Positions 28,948-38,670 of a DNA stretch of 43,974 nt are shown here, piece after piece. Numbering within the stretch: position 1 is the stretch's first letter; each line of letters starts with the position of its first letter. The notes beneath the pieces are model-generated. The model was not told the DNA's origin. It was given only the letters and a program-made list of their open reading frames with translations, and did not search any database. A program made the translations under genes and the position numbers. The stretch comes from Bartonella tribocorum (GTDB lineage Bacteria > Pseudomonadota > Alphaproteobacteria > Rhizobiales > Rhizobiaceae), in contig NZ_NJPP01000003.1 in the NCBI RefSeq assembly GCF_002778015.1, forward strand, positions 56,764 through 100,737, in the 5' to 3' direction.

Positions 28948-29649
28948 TTATTTCTTGATAAAGGTAAGGTAGGCAGGCGTTCGTCCTTCGCGTAAAGCTT
29001 TTGCTTCATAGCGGGTTCCTCTCCATAGTGGATAAGGATTTTTCCAATCTTGAGGTTTTTCTGCTTTCCACTCAAAATGATCATGGTGTACACAATGACA
29101 GAGAGTCCAGTTTACATAACTGTCTATATCGCTAGCAAAGCGGAATTTTTTCCCCGTTTTAAGAACGCGAGCAAAACGGTTAAGATTTTTTATGTTGATG
29201 AAACGTCGTTTCCAGTGTTTCTTTTTTGGCCAAGGGTCAGGATAGAAGAGGTCTATTCCATCAAGCGAATTATCAGGAAGCCAATCAAGAAGGCGTGTAG
29301 CATCATCATTATAGAGACGAAGATGATTTTGATGATGTGTAAGCTGTTCAAGGGACAATAATATTTTTGCCATGCCATTGATAAAGGGCTCGATGCCGAT
29401 AAAACCGGTTTGTGGAAACTGTTCCATTTCATGGAGTAAATGTTCACCACCACCAAAGCCGATTTCAAGTCGAATTTCTTTTAATTTGCTCGAAAATAAG
29501 GAGGTAAGGTTTGAGGGAGGAGGAACATTTAAATCAATATTAAAATTGGGGAGCAGCATTTTTATACGTGCAAGCTGACTGTTTCGTAATCTCTTTCCTT
29601 TTCGACGTCCAAAAAAGGCTTCACTCTTGCGTGTATTATATTTAATCAT
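28948..29649 (-). CDS. trmB: tRNA (guanine-N7-)-methyltransferase TrmB
   Basis: TrmB methylates N7 of G46 in the variable loop of tRNA using S-adenosylmethionine. The SAM-binding motif is [12 protein letters not shown], and [19 protein letters not shown] is the signature of the family, with the catalytic Asp and the basic stretch that contacts tRNA. The lysine-arginine-rich N-terminus ([16 protein letters not shown]) is usual in alphaproteobacteria. The 233-residue length is normal. The start ATG overlaps the metK stop as ATGA, so the methyltransferase is translationally coupled to the enzyme that makes its methyl donor. Confidence 0.97.
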   Translation of the reverse strand: MIKYNTRKSEAFFGRRKGKRLRNSQLARIKMLLPNFNIDLNVPPPSNLTSLFSSKLKEIRLEIGFGGGEHLLHEMEQFPQTGFIGIEPFINGMAKILLSLEQLTHHQNHLRLYNDDATRLLDWLPDNSLDGIDLFYPDPWPKKKHWKRRFINIKNLNRFARVLKTGKKFRFASDIDSYVNWTLCHCVHHDHFEWKAEKPQDWKNPYPLWRGTRYEAKALREGRTPAYLTFIKK

Positions 29650-30914
29650 GGGATTTTGATCATTGTTTGAAGTGTTTTCACGAGATCAGTTTTTTCCCAT
29701 GAAAATGAACCATCATGCTTTGGTTTTCGCCCAAAATGACCGTAAGCAGCTGTTTTTGTGTAGATCGGTTTATTAAGGTCAAGATGTTTGCGAATTCCAG
29801 TGGGGGAAAGGTCCATTATTTTGCGAATGGCTGCTTCGATAACCTTCTCTTCGATTTTTCCTGTTCCATGAAGATTAAGATAAATCGACAAAGGTTGTGC
29901 AATACCAATTGCATAAGAGAGTTGAATTGTGCATCGTTCTGCTAAGTGAGCAGCAACAATATTCTTAGCCAGATAACGTGCCGCATAAGCAGCAGAACGA
30001 TCAACTTTTGTTGTATCTTTTCCTGAAAAAGCACCGCCTCCATGGGGGGCTGCACCTCCGTATGTATCCACGATAATTTTGCGTCCTGTTAATCCAGCAT
30101 CGCTTTGAGGGCCCCCAATGACAAATTTTCCTGTTGGGTTAATATACCACCTGCATTGAGCAGCAATGGGAATATCATGTAAAGCTTGACGAATATAAGG
30201 CTCAACGACTGTGCGGACTTTATTGGAATCCCAACTTTCGTCAAGATGCTGGGTTGAAAGAACGATGGATGTGACCTCTATAGGTTTTCCATTTTTATAG
30301 CGTATGGTGATTTGGGTTTTAGCATCTGGTCCTAATTTCCCTGTTTCTCCTTCCCTTTTATGGCGGGCTGCGGCAAGAAGTTTGAGAATCTTATGCGCAT
30401 AATAGATTGGCGCAGGCATAAGGTCAGGTGTTTCACGGCAAGCATATCCAAACATGATACCTTGATCACCTGCTCCTTCTTCACCATTCCGATCCGTCGC
30501 ATTATCAACGCCTCTTGCAATGTCAGCAGATTGAGGGCGCAAAAGAATATCAATTTTAGCAGTTTTCCAATGGAAACCTGCTTGTTCATAGCCAATGGCG
30601 CGAATAGCACGGCGCGCTGCTGTACGAAAACGCGTAGGATTAATGAGAGGAAAGCCAGTTTCATCATAGATAAATTCTTTATTTTTATCTCTTTTTAAGA
30701 GCGTATCGGGAACACGGACTTCACCGGCGATAACAACACGGTTGACACTAACGAGAGTTTCACAAGCAACGCGCACCAACCACGGATCAGTACCAGTCTT
30801 TTGCGCTTCTTTATAGATCATATCAACGATTTCATCGGAAATACGATCACAAATTTTATCAGGATGCCCTTCCGATACCGATTCGCTCGTAAAAAGATAA
30901 TCTTGATGCGGCAT
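29646..30914 (-). CDS. metK: S-adenosylmethionine synthase
   Basis: MetK makes S-adenosylmethionine from methionine and [19 protein letters not shown] near the N-terminus, [12 protein letters not shown] in the middle and [19 protein letters not shown] are the three hallmark motifs for ATP, metal and phosphate binding. The open frame reaches 30989, but the ATG at 30914 (MPHQDYLF) has GGAG six bases upstream and gives the normal 422 residues. Downstream it overlaps trmB; upstream lie an inverted repeat and the XRE regulator gene. A SAM riboswitch was looked for in the leader but no class could be matched by eye. Confidence 0.98.
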   Translation of the reverse strand: MPHQDYLFTSESVSEGHPDKICDRISDEIVDMIYKEAQKTGTDPWLVRVACETLVSVNRVVIAGEVRVPDTLLKRDKNKEFIYDETGFPLINPTRFRTAARRAIRAIGYEQAGFHWKTAKIDILLRPQSADIARGVDNATDRNGEEGAGDQGIMFGYACRETPDLMPAPIYYAHKILKLLAAARHKREGETGKLGPDAKTQITIRYKNGKPIEVTSIVLSTQHLDESWDSNKVRTVVEPYIRQALHDIPIAAQCRWYINPTGKFVIGGPQSDAGLTGRKIIVDTYGGAAPHGGGAFSGKDTTKVDRSAAYAARYLAKNIVAAHLAERCTIQLSYAIGIAQPLSIYLNLHGTGKIEEKVIEAAIRKIMDLSPTGIRKHLDLNKPIYTKTAAYGHFGRKPKHDGSFSWEKTDLVKTLQTMIKIP

Positions 30915-30972
30915 GGAAACTCCTTCAAGAAAGAAAACCAACAATTCAATTAATTGCTTACTAAAGCTTCTC

Positions 30973-30998
30973 CGATTTGCCAATTCCACAGCAAATCG
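30973..30998 (-). promoter_or_regulatory. 26-bp inverted repeat upstream of metK
   Basis: CGATTTGC and GCAAATCG are perfect 8-base arms around a 10-base spacer, about 60 bp before the metK start. It could be an operator for a dimeric regulator, perhaps the XRE protein encoded next door, or a leader RNA hairpin. A second small inverted repeat, GCTT-TAGT-AAGC in the minus sense, follows closely. The function is not known. Confidence 0.45.
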
Positions 30999-31044
30999 TC
31001 AATGCGAATTTATATGAACAGAAGAGAAAAATATAATTTTAATT

Positions 31045-31458
31045 TTATAGCTTATTTGTCAAATCTTCCTCAGAAAGTGCTTTTGCCAAGTCAATGATTT
31101 TTCGACGCACTTTAGCATCAGAGATATTCGTAAATGCCCGCATGAGCTGGATACCTTCGCTGCTAGAACAAAAGTCCATAAAATTGTGATCACTTTCAGC
31201 AAAACCTTCTACTTGTTGAGAGGTAAGTCCTTTATCAAAAAAGTAAGAAACAGGGACATCCATAATTTCTGCTATCGCTTGAAGACGACTGGCACCGATA
31301 CGGTTTGTTCCTTTTTCATATTTTTGGATTTGCTGAAAAGTGATGCCTAATTTTCCCCCTAGTTTTTCTTGAGTAAGCCCTAAAATATTACGACGTAAAC
31401 GGATACGAGTTCCAACATAGATATCTATAGGGTCAGGTTTTTTTCTAGTTTCGGTCAT
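31045..31458 (-). CDS. XRE-family transcriptional regulator, PraR/PhrR-like
   Basis: This 137-residue protein has a helix-turn-helix of the Cro/CI type at about 17-72 (IRLRRNILGLTQEKLGGKLG, then ITFQQIQKYEKGTNRI). The rest is a short helical tail. It resembles the rhizobial PraR/PhrR regulators, which lie at the same place beside metK and lnt and control biofilm, quorum sensing and symbiosis genes there. The position is conserved, so it is a chromosomal core regulator and not a phage repressor. AAGGG lies eight bases before the ATG. Its targets in this organism cannot be read from the sequence; the inverted repeat before metK is one candidate site. Confidence 0.88.
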   Translation of the reverse strand: MTETRKKPDPIDIYVGTRIRLRRNILGLTQEKLGGKLGITFQQIQKYEKGTNRIGASRLQAIAEIMDVPVSYFFDKGLTSQQVEGFAESDHNFMDFCSSSEGIQLMRAFTNISDAKVRRKIIDLAKALSEEDLTNKL

Positions 31459-31607
31459 AATGCAACCCTTTAATTTCCAGCACTTTTCTTTTAAACCAAC
31501 ATCAGATTTATGAGAAGCTGGTTTATCATATAATTAAAATAATATGTAATATTTTTTCCCAATATTACTGGTACACGCAACATAATGCCGTACAAGAAGC
31601 ACTTGAA

Positions 31608-33224
31608 TCATTTAAGCTGTTTTGTAGAACCAAAACCAATACCACACAGTAGCATAAGAATGAATAAGATAAAAGTAGAGAAAGTTCTGTATTCATTGCT
31701 TCCTATCGGGGTAATGGATGATGGAATTTTCGAATCAATAATGCCCACAGCATTCTGTTGAAGAGCTACAACGATTCGTCCATAAGAATCAATAACAGCT
31801 GATATTCCATTATTGGCAGCGCGTATGAGGGGGATTCCCAGTTCAATGGCACGAAGCTGTGCTTGTTGAAGATGTTGATAGGGGCCTGGTGTTACACCAA
31901 ACCATGCATCATTTGTAACATTGATGATTGCTTGAGGACGAGAACCTTTAAAAGTCATTTCATGGGGAAATATTGCCTCATAACAAATCAGGGGCAGATA
32001 AGAAAATCCGTTTGGCATTGTGACAGTTTTGCGCACACTTGCAGCACTATATCCACCAATATTATCAGCGAGAATACGCAATCCAATTTTTTTTAATAAA
32101 TTCTGATAGGGAAGATACTCACCAAAAGGAACCAAATGAAGTTTATCGGAAGTGTGTAAAATATTGCCTTGAGCGTTAATGACTGCAATTGTATTAAAAT
32201 ATTGTATTTGGGAATGAGAAAGATCATCGCTGGCACGTACCGCTCCGATAATAGCCCATTGTTTAGGTTTTAAAAGAGAAGCAATGTGCATTGTGATAGA
32301 TGAGTTATCATAGAGAAGGTAAGAAACAGAAGCTTCGGGCCATACGATAAAATCGGGTTCTGGATTTTTACCAGTGATTGGTGTTGCACTCAGCTGCATA
32401 TGCGCTTCCAACATAGCATAGCGTGTATTGTCGCGCAATTTTATATTTTGTTGGATAGAAGGTTGAACAATGCGCACCCAATAATTTCTTTTTTGATCTT
32501 CAGCTGTGTTTTCTATCGTATGGAGACGATAAAATCCAAAACCACTATGAATGAGTATAAGCGATAAGCAAAGAGAAAGTGCAGCTTTCTTTTTTTCATC
32601 TGTGAGTAAAACAGTTGGCAAACTGTAGGTTAAGACAGCAAGAATATTCATTCCGTAAAGTCCCACGATGGCATCAGATTGCATGAACATCGGGGTTGGC
32701 ATGGCTGTATAGCCAAGAGAATTCCATGGAAATCCTGTGAATAAGAATGCACGCAACCACTCTGCTAATCCTAAGGCAAAGGCTAAAATAAAAAAGCGTG
32801 TTATTCCCTTTGTCCATAATAAGCCGACAATGAAACCAGAAAAAAACCAATAAAGAGAAAGATAGAAAGGAGGAAAAAAAATGGCGAGTGGGACTGCCCA
32901 ACCAAAAGAATCTGGATCTGTTAACAAAGCATTGCAGAGCCACCAAAGTCCGCAAATAAAATAACTAAAACCAAAGGTTCCACAGCTTAGAGCGTAAGTC
33001 AAAAAATGTTTTTTATTGTTTTGAGTGTCTCGTATTGAGTCAAGTAAAACAATAAAGATTGGAAAAGTTAAAAAGCAAAGAGGTGTCAAATAAAAGGGGG
33101 GAAGTGCAAAGGAAGTAAAAGCCCCACATAGCAATATCAATGTTTGCCGTTTCCATCCAGTAACAGCAAACAAAAAAACGATGAAATTGTTTAAAAACGC
33201 TTGATTATTCTTTAGGGATGGCAT
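31608..33224 (-). CDS. lnt: Apolipoprotein N-acyltransferase
   Basis: Lnt adds the third acyl chain to the N-terminal cysteine of lipoproteins in the inner membrane. The N-terminal half has about six membrane segments (TLILLCGAFTSFALPPFYLT onwards to about residue 230). The C-terminal half is a periplasmic nitrilase-like domain with the triad E297 (WPEAS), K361 (TSDKLHLVPFGEYLP) and C414 (LICYEAIFPHEM), followed by a last membrane helix. Numbering uses the ATG at 33224 (MPSLKNN, 538 residues). An ATG at 33242 would add six residues. Both overlap the end of the corC-like gene, which implies coupled translation; neither has a clear ribosome binding site. Confidence 0.96.
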   Translation of the reverse strand: MPSLKNNQAFLNNFIVFLFAVTGWKRQTLILLCGAFTSFALPPFYLTPLCFLTFPIFIVLLDSIRDTQNNKKHFLTYALSCGTFGFSYFICGLWWLCNALLTDPDSFGWAVPLAIFFPPFYLSLYWFFSGFIVGLLWTKGITRFFILAFALGLAEWLRAFLFTGFPWNSLGYTAMPTPMFMQSDAIVGLYGMNILAVLTYSLPTVLLTDEKKKAALSLCLSLILIHSGFGFYRLHTIENTAEDQKRNYWVRIVQPSIQQNIKLRDNTRYAMLEAHMQLSATPITGKNPEPDFIVWPEASVSYLLYDNSSITMHIASLLKPKQWAIIGAVRASDDLSHSQIQYFNTIAVINAQGNILHTSDKLHLVPFGEYLPYQNLLKKIGLRILADNIGGYSAASVRKTVTMPNGFSYLPLICYEAIFPHEMTFKGSRPQAIINVTNDAWFGVTPGPYQHLQQAQLRAIELGIPLIRAANNGISAVIDSYGRIVVALQQNAVGIIDSKIPSSITPIGSNEYRTFSTFILFILMLLCGIGFGSTKQLK

Positions 33225-34230
33225 TGTTTTCAAAATTTTCATTTTCTGGAATACGAAAAATGCGCAACCGCTTAATCCTACGTTTATCAGCTTCTAGAAT
33301 ACGAAATCTATAGCCAGGGACAGCTTCGACAATTTCACCTTTTGCAGGAATACGATCGAGAATGGAGACAATTAGACCACCAATAGTATCAACTTCATCA
33401 CCATATTCCCCTACAATAAAATCAGGGCCAAGAGCTTTTTCCACATCTTCTAGTTCAGTTCTTGCATCAACGAGCCATTTACCGTTGGGTTCGCGTACGA
33501 TAGCGTTGTCGACATGATCATGTTCATCTTCGATATCCCCAACGACTAATTCAACAATATCTTCCATTGAAACGAGACCATCTGTTCCCCCATGTTCATC
33601 AATAACTAAAGCCATTTGTGTTCGTGTGGTTTGCATCCGTGTTAATAATTGGCTTGCAAGCATAGAACTTGGAACAAAGAGAACGGTCCGGATCAAATCC
33701 AATTCACCGATTGGGGTATGTAAATCTGTATGGTTTAATTGAAGAAAATCGGACTTTTGTTCGGTTTTCGTAGGGTTGATAATAACGCGAGTCATATAAT
33801 TAAGAATATCGCGGATATGGATCATGCCGCGCGGATCATCTAAAGTTTCAGCATAAACTGGTATGCGAGAATGACCAATTTTTGCAAAACATTTAAGGGC
33901 TTCTCCAAGTGAGGTGTTTATTTCTAATGCTTCTATTTCAGAACGAGGTATCATAATATCATCCACGCGTGCTTCACGTAAGCGTAAAATATTATGCAGC
34001 ATCCTACGTTCTTCGGGTGAGAAGAGGGTGGTATCTTTTTCATTTTCAGTCGTGAGTGCAACGGTAAGATCGTCGCGCAGTGACGTAGACGCACAACTAC
34101 GACCCCGTAAAAATGAAAAAAAATGATTCATCAGAGAATATTTTTCTGTATGCTTCATCTGTTGAGAGGGATTTTTTTCATTATTAGAAGACGTTTGATT
34201 ATTATTTTGTGCATTTATTTTGTTTGCCAT
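33205..34230 (-). CDS. CBS-domain protein, CorC/TlyC (HlyC) family
   Basis: The 341-residue soluble protein has a pair of CBS domains (about 90-240, including RVDDIMIPRSEIEAL and ALVIDEHGGTDGLVSMEDI) and a C-terminal CorC/HlyC domain (about 250-330, including GGLIVSILDRIPAKGE). It lacks the membrane DUF21 part of the longer transporters. Bacterial CorC has been linked to magnesium and cobalt efflux, and TlyC was named as a haemolysin; neither role is shown here. The position between ybeY and lnt is conserved widely in proteobacteria. The N-terminus (about 1-30) is rich in N, Q and S and looks disordered. Confidence 0.92.
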   Translation of the reverse strand: MANKINAQNNNQTSSNNEKNPSQQMKHTEKYSLMNHFFSFLRGRSCASTSLRDDLTVALTTENEKDTTLFSPEERRMLHNILRLREARVDDIMIPRSEIEALEINTSLGEALKCFAKIGHSRIPVYAETLDDPRGMIHIRDILNYMTRVIINPTKTEQKSDFLQLNHTDLHTPIGELDLIRTVLFVPSSMLASQLLTRMQTTRTQMALVIDEHGGTDGLVSMEDIVELVVGDIEDEHDHVDNAIVREPNGKWLVDARTELEDVEKALGPDFIVGEYGDEVDTIGGLIVSILDRIPAKGEIVEAVPGYRFRILEADKRRIKRLRIFRIPENENFENNAIPKE

Positions 34231-34314
34231 GGTTTTGAAATCTTCTAAACTTTCTTTTTATAATAGATAAATAAGAGGCTTTAAATGGTATGCTCGTAAT
34301 ATTGATTTTAAAAG

Positions 34315-34806
34315 TTAAATTTTATCATTTATAGACAATTCAGCGTAAGGATCTTTTATGGAAAGCTTTTGAAGAATTTCTCTTTCAAGCTTTTCCATTT
34401 GGTGTGCTTCATCATCAGTTTCATGGTCATAACCAAGCAGATGCAAGGTACCATGAACAATCATATGCGTTAAATGGTCTTGAAATGTTTTTCCTTGTTT
34501 TTCTGCTTCGAGAATAACAGTTTCTCGCGCAATGACAATATCACCTAGTATGGGACCAGGAGAATTTCCTGCTTTGAGGTGAACAGCAGGAAAGGATAAT
34601 ACATTGGTGGGTTTGTTTTTACCACGCCATTGTGCATTGATTTGTGCCATATGTTCATCATCTGTAAAAAGCAGGCTAATCTCACTTACAATATTCTCCA
34701 ATGAAACATGATGCATTGTTACCATTAATGCTTTCTCGGTGATATTATAAAGCGTTTTCTCATCATTCCACCCTGCGCTTTTAATCATTATATCAATAAT
34801 AATCAT
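34315..34806 (-). CDS. ybeY: Endoribonuclease YbeY
   Basis: YbeY is a metal-dependent RNase needed for 16S rRNA 3'-end maturation and ribosome quality control. The metal site [11 protein letters not shown], with the downstream [13 protein letters not shown], matches the family. [10 protein letters not shown] is also conserved. The frame opens with a TTG two codons earlier, but the ATG at 34806 gives 163 residues. No good ribosome binding site is seen, which fits translation coupled to phoH upstream; the gap to the phoH stop is 34 bp. The gene is in the standard phoH-ybeY-corC-lnt order. Confidence 0.95.
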   Translation of the reverse strand: MIIIDIMIKSAGWNDEKTLYNITEKALMVTMHHVSLENIVSEISLLFTDDEHMAQINAQWRGKNKPTNVLSFPAVHLKAGNSPGPILGDIVIARETVILEAEKQGKTFQDHLTHMIVHGTLHLLGYDHETDDEAHQMEKLEREILQKLSIKDPYAELSINDKI

Positions 34807-34840
34807 GATCAATCAAATTCATTTTTTAATGTATCGCACG

Positions 34841-35956
34841 CTAGTGATTTTTTTTATTTTGCATTGCAGAATCATAATCATAAGCATGAACGATAGCAGC
34901 AACAAGCGGGTGGCGTACAACATCTTTTTCATCAAAGTGCACAATTGCAATATTTTTTACATTTGAAAGAATGCGGATTGCTTCAATGAGTCCTGATTTT
35001 TGTCCTATAGGCAAATCAATTTGGCTTACATCACCAGTAACGATCATACGTGTTCCTTCTCCAAGACGTGTGAGGAACATTTTCATTTGCATGGGGGTCG
35101 TATTTTGTGCCTCATCAAGAATAACAGCGGCATGGGCAAGTGTTCGCCCACGCATAAAGGCAAGAGGAGCAATTTCGATGACACCAGAAGCTAAAATGCG
35201 TTCTATTTTTTCAGCGGGTATCATATCATAAAGAGCATCATAAAGGGGGCGTAAATAGGGGTCAACTTTTTCCTTGAGATCACCAGGAAGAAACCCCAGA
35301 TGTTCTCCAGCTTCAACAGCAGGACGTGAGAGAATAATTCGCTCAACGATACCACGTTCTAGAAGTATTGCAGCATGAGCAACAGCAAGATACGTTTTTC
35401 CTGTTCCTGCTGGCCCTACACCAAACACAAGTTCAGTATGCTCCATAGCGCGTATATAAGCATCTTGTGTTGGAGTCCTTGCATGAATTATTTTTTTATG
35501 GATACTCAACTGTGCTGGTATACGTTTTGCAGATTTTTGTGTTATGGTGTCCTCTTTCTGCTTCTGTGGCATAGTTGCCATAGCAATCGCTCCTTTTATA
35601 TCTGATAAAGTGAGCTCTTGATGTGTTTTTGCACGTTCATAAAGCTGCTGCAATACATATCGCGCACGCTTTATAACAGAAATATTGCCATGGATTAAGA
35701 TCTCATTACCACGTGGGTGAATACTAAGTTTGAGTTTTTTTTCGATATAAGCAAGATTTTCGTCAAATTTACCAAAAACTGCTTTTGCATATTTATTATT
35801 TTCGAAAATCAAAACAACTTGACTCGTATCTGAAGCGCTTTCTTGTTCCAAGGGGGTAATTTTTTCAATGTTGGAACTTATTTTTTCTTTAACGCGCTTT
35901 ATTTTTTTAGTTGAAGCTTTCAGTCTATTCTCCATATCGACATAAATATTAAACAT
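34841..35956 (-). CDS. phoH: PhoH-like ATPase
   Basis: PhoH-like proteins are P-loop ATPases linked to RNA metabolism, often co-inherited with YbeY. FGVGPAGTGKTYLA (residues 178-191) holds the Walker A motif, VILDEAQNTTPMQMKMFLTR the Walker B segment, and VTGDVSQIDLP a sensor-like motif. The N-terminal part (about 45-110) resembles a KH-like region. Total length is 371; an internal ATG at 35935 (MENRLKAS) would shorten it by seven residues and cannot be excluded. The E. coli name came from phosphate-starvation control, but this operon form has no known phosphate link. It follows miaB by about 130 bp. Confidence 0.95.
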   Translation of the reverse strand: MFNIYVDMENRLKASTKKIKRVKEKISSNIEKITPLEQESASDTSQVVLIFENNKYAKAVFGKFDENLAYIEKKLKLSIHPRGNEILIHGNISVIKRARYVLQQLYERAKTHQELTLSDIKGAIAMATMPQKQKEDTITQKSAKRIPAQLSIHKKIIHARTPTQDAYIRAMEHTELVFGVGPAGTGKTYLAVAHAAILLERGIVERIILSRPAVEAGEHLGFLPGDLKEKVDPYLRPLYDALYDMIPAEKIERILASGVIEIAPLAFMRGRTLAHAAVILDEAQNTTPMQMKMFLTRLGEGTRMIVTGDVSQIDLPIGQKSGLIEAIRILSNVKNIAIVHFDEKDVVRHPLVAAIVHAYDYDSAMQNKKNH

Positions 35957-36085
35957 TTTTTTGAAGAAACTTTATAAAAGACAAATCGCTTTTTATAAAA
36001 ATTCATACTTTAAATGTAATTATTTTCTTTCAAAATAAAAGAGTTTTCAAAAATATTTATTATAAACAATGTTGTAGGGGTATAT

Positions 36086-37462
36086 TTATCTATTGGCCAC
36101 TTCACCAACAAAACTATTTGAGCTTGCATTTTTAATATGAATTTCTATCACACTACCTGTAGAGGATTCTGTATCGACGACAACAGGTAAAAGCCAAGGG
36201 GAACGCCCCACCATTTGCCCTGAGTGACGTCCAGGTTTTTCGATAAGAACATCCGTTTTTTGACCAACTTTAGAACGTAAAAATGTATTTTGCTGTTCAA
36301 GGAGAAGAACTTGTAAATGTTGAAGTCGGGCATCTTTTACAGATTCATCAACATGATTTTTCATTGTGGCTCCCACTGTTCCAGGACGGGGGGAATATTT
36401 AAAAGAATAAGCTGAACTGTATTGTACTTGTTTAATGAGCTTAATGGTTTCTTCAAAGTCTTCATCTGTTTCTCCTGGAAACCCTACAATAAAATCACCT
36501 GAAAATGCAATATCTGGCCGCGCAGCGCGAATTTTTTCGATAAGATGAAGATAATAAGAGCTTTTATGTTGGCGGTTCATCGCTTTTAAGATACGATCTG
36601 AACCTGATTGAACAGGCAGATGAAGATAAGGCATTAACATATCAAGATCTCGATGTGCTGCGATAAGGCTATCATCCATGTCACGCGGGTGGCTGGTTGT
36701 GTAACGCAAACGCTTTAAACCATCGAGTTTTGCAAGATGATAAAGAAGATCACCAAGACGCCAAGTTTTACCATCAGCACTTTGCCCATGCCAGCCATTG
36801 ACATTTTGTCCAAGCAGCGTAATTTCTTTAACACCGGCTTCAATGAGTTGACGGGCTTCCTCGGTAATTTGCTCGACGGAGCGCGATATCTCAGCACCCC
36901 GTGTATAGGGAACAACACAAAAAGTGCAAAATTTATCGCAGCCTTCTTGTACTGTTAAAAATGCACTAACACCTCGTTTTCTCACGGCACGTTTATTATG
37001 GGGCGGCAAATGAGCAAATTTATCTTCAACAGCATAATCCGTTTCGATAATTTTTTTGCCTTGTTTGGCTTTTTCTAATAACTCTGGCAAACGATGATAC
37101 ATTTGCGGACCAATGACAAGATCCACTATTGGAGCACGACGTAAGATTTCACTTCCCTCAGCTTGTGCAACACAACCCGTTACACCAACTGTCAAGGGTT
37201 TATCAGGTGTTCGCTCTTGACGCATAACGCGCAAACGACCCAGATCAGAATAAAGTTTTTCTGCTGCTTTTTCACGAATATGACAGGTGTTAACAAGAAT
37301 AAGATCGGCATCATTTGGCGTTTGTGTTGTCACATAGCCTTGTGAACTGAGACTATCATTCATTCGTTGGCTATCATAAACGTTCATTTGACATCCATAG
37401 GTTTTAATAAAAACCTTTTTAGGTGCCACAGGAGATGTATTTTTAGGCGTTACTTTATTCAT
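36086..37462 (-). CDS. miaB: tRNA-2-methylthio-N6-dimethylallyladenosine synthase MiaB
   Basis: MiaB adds a methylthio group to i6A37 of tRNAs reading UNN codons, using radical SAM chemistry. The first cluster is bound by C24 (TYGCQMN), C60 ([10 protein letters not shown]) and C97 (GVTGCVAQ), and the radical SAM cluster by C175, C179 and C182 (CDKFCTFC). A TRAM domain closes the protein at about 385-455. The length of 458 residues is normal. In many rhizobia a fur/mur gene stands between rimI and miaB; here only 31 bp separate them and no such gene is present. This comparison is from memory. Confidence 0.97.
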   Translation of the reverse strand: MNKVTPKNTSPVAPKKVFIKTYGCQMNVYDSQRMNDSLSSQGYVTTQTPNDADLILVNTCHIREKAAEKLYSDLGRLRVMRQERTPDKPLTVGVTGCVAQAEGSEILRRAPIVDLVIGPQMYHRLPELLEKAKQGKKIIETDYAVEDKFAHLPPHNKRAVRKRGVSAFLTVQEGCDKFCTFCVVPYTRGAEISRSVEQITEEARQLIEAGVKEITLLGQNVNGWHGQSADGKTWRLGDLLYHLAKLDGLKRLRYTTSHPRDMDDSLIAAHRDLDMLMPYLHLPVQSGSDRILKAMNRQHKSSYYLHLIEKIRAARPDIAFSGDFIVGFPGETDEDFEETIKLIKQVQYSSAYSFKYSPRPGTVGATMKNHVDESVKDARLQHLQVLLLEQQNTFLRSKVGQKTDVLIEKPGRHSGQMVGRSPWLLPVVVDTESSTGSVIEIHIKNASSNSFVGEVANR

Positions 37463-37493
37463 AGTGCTTGTCTAAATGTTTTTTACATAAATC

Positions 37494-37985
37494 TCAATCT
37501 ATTTGCTTAAAAGTTTTTTGCATGATAATTGCGTCACCGCGACCATTTTGAGATGGATAGTAGGCCAGACGTTCAGAAATTTTTTGAAATTCAAAGCGTT
37601 GATAAAGGTTTAAAGCAGAAAGATTTGAGGATTCTACTTCCAAGAATAATTTTATAGCGCGCTTATCGTGAAGATGGTGAATTATACGATCGATAAGTAA
37701 GGTACCAATTCCTTGTTGACGATAATGAGGATGGACAGCAATTGTGATAATTTCTGCTTCATCAAGAATGAGGCGGCATAGGCAAAAGCCTAAAATTTGA
37801 TCAGATTTCTCAATGAGAAAGGCTTTGTATCCAAAGATAGAGTGATCTGTTAAAAAGGTATCAAAAGCTTGTTTTCCCCAAGCGGGAGTAAAACAATGTT
37901 GATGAATTTGGTAAAGAGCAGCACTATCGTTAATGTGTAGTGGAGCAATTCCAAAATGCTTTTTTGTCGATGAAAATTTAAACAT
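37494..37985 (-). CDS. rimI: Ribosomal-protein-alanine N-acetyltransferase RimI-like
   Basis: This GNAT enzyme acetylates the N-terminal alanine of S18 in enteric bacteria; homologues may act more widely. The acetyl-CoA loop is HPHYRQQGIGTLLIDRII, and FLEVESSNLSALNLYQRFEF is the usual end of the fold. The frame extends to 38093, but the ATG at 37985 (MFKFSST, 163 residues) gives the normal length and overlaps the tsaB stop by 8 bp. The conserved pairing with tsaB supports rimI over an unrelated GNAT. Specificity is inferred. Confidence 0.9.
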   Translation of the reverse strand: MFKFSSTKKHFGIAPLHINDSAALYQIHQHCFTPAWGKQAFDTFLTDHSIFGYKAFLIEKSDQILGFCLCRLILDEAEIITIAVHPHYRQQGIGTLLIDRIIHHLHDKRAIKLFLEVESSNLSALNLYQRFEFQKISERLAYYPSQNGRGDAIIMQKTFKQID

Positions 37986-38670
37986 TATTTTTTCGTGGTA
38001 AAGCAAAATGGGTTTGTTGTTTTGCATCAGCGCTGCGTAGATAGAGAGGGCAAGGCGAATTTTGTGACTGTTTGTTTTCAGCAAGATAAGCATAGTTCAC
38101 AATATCTGCTGCTTCACAAGGGATTTTTTCTAGGATAATTTTTTCGTTTATTTTATGGTTTTCAATATGCTGCATAACGATATCAGCCGCTGGGCCAGTC
38201 AGTTGGGCTTTGGGGGGCAATTCTTCGAGGATATTTTCAATTGTTTTTAATCCTGGTTCTCCCAAAGGAGTGAGATCCTTATGAAAATTTTGATGGTAGA
38301 ACATCTCTTTGCCTGCTTCAATGACAACAGTAATTGCTGATGCAGTATTTTCATGGGTTGTGACTTGTGCTGCTAAAGCTTCAAGTGCATTCACTCCAAC
38401 AGCTGGTATCTCAAGTGCTAATGCCAAAGCGCGTGCTGTAGCAACACCAACGCGCACACCAGTGAACGATCCAGGTCCAACATTGACAGCAATACGTTCA
38501 ACGTGATCAAGCGTCATATTGGCTTGTGTCATTATTTGTGTAATCTGCCCAATAAGCCTTTCAGCATGTCCTTTATTCATGCGCTCATCGATACGTGCCA
38601 TAACAGACTTATGACGAATGAGCGCAACAGCACAATAAATTGAAGCAGTATCGATAGTAAGAATAAGCAT
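37978..38670 (-). CDS. tsaB: tRNA threonylcarbamoyladenosine biosynthesis protein TsaB
   Basis: TsaB partners TsaD and TsaE in making t6A37 of ANN-decoding tRNAs. ILTIDTASIYCAVALI opens the ASKHA-type fold, NKGHAERLIGQI follows, and VNVGPGSFTGVRVGVATARA is the family signature. It lacks the metal-binding residues of catalytic TsaD, as expected. The length is 230. The rimI start overlaps its end. Upstream there is an 820-bp gap with a repeat copy, so the promoter must lie within that gap. Confidence 0.96.
   Translation of the reverse strand: MLILTIDTASIYCAVALIRHKSVMARIDERMNKGHAERLIGQITQIMTQANMTLDHVERIAVNVGPGSFTGVRVGVATARALALALEIPAVGVNALEALAAQVTTHENTASAITVVIEAGKEMFYHQNFHKDLTPLGEPGLKTIENILEELPPKAQLTGPAADIVMQHIENHKINEKIILEKIPCEAADIVNYAYLAENKQSQNSPCPLYLRSADAKQQTHFALPRKNNV

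Noticed and set aside
30915-31044. SAM riboswitch before metK
   Set aside because: Hairpins exist, but the conserved bases of no known SAM riboswitch class could be matched by eye.
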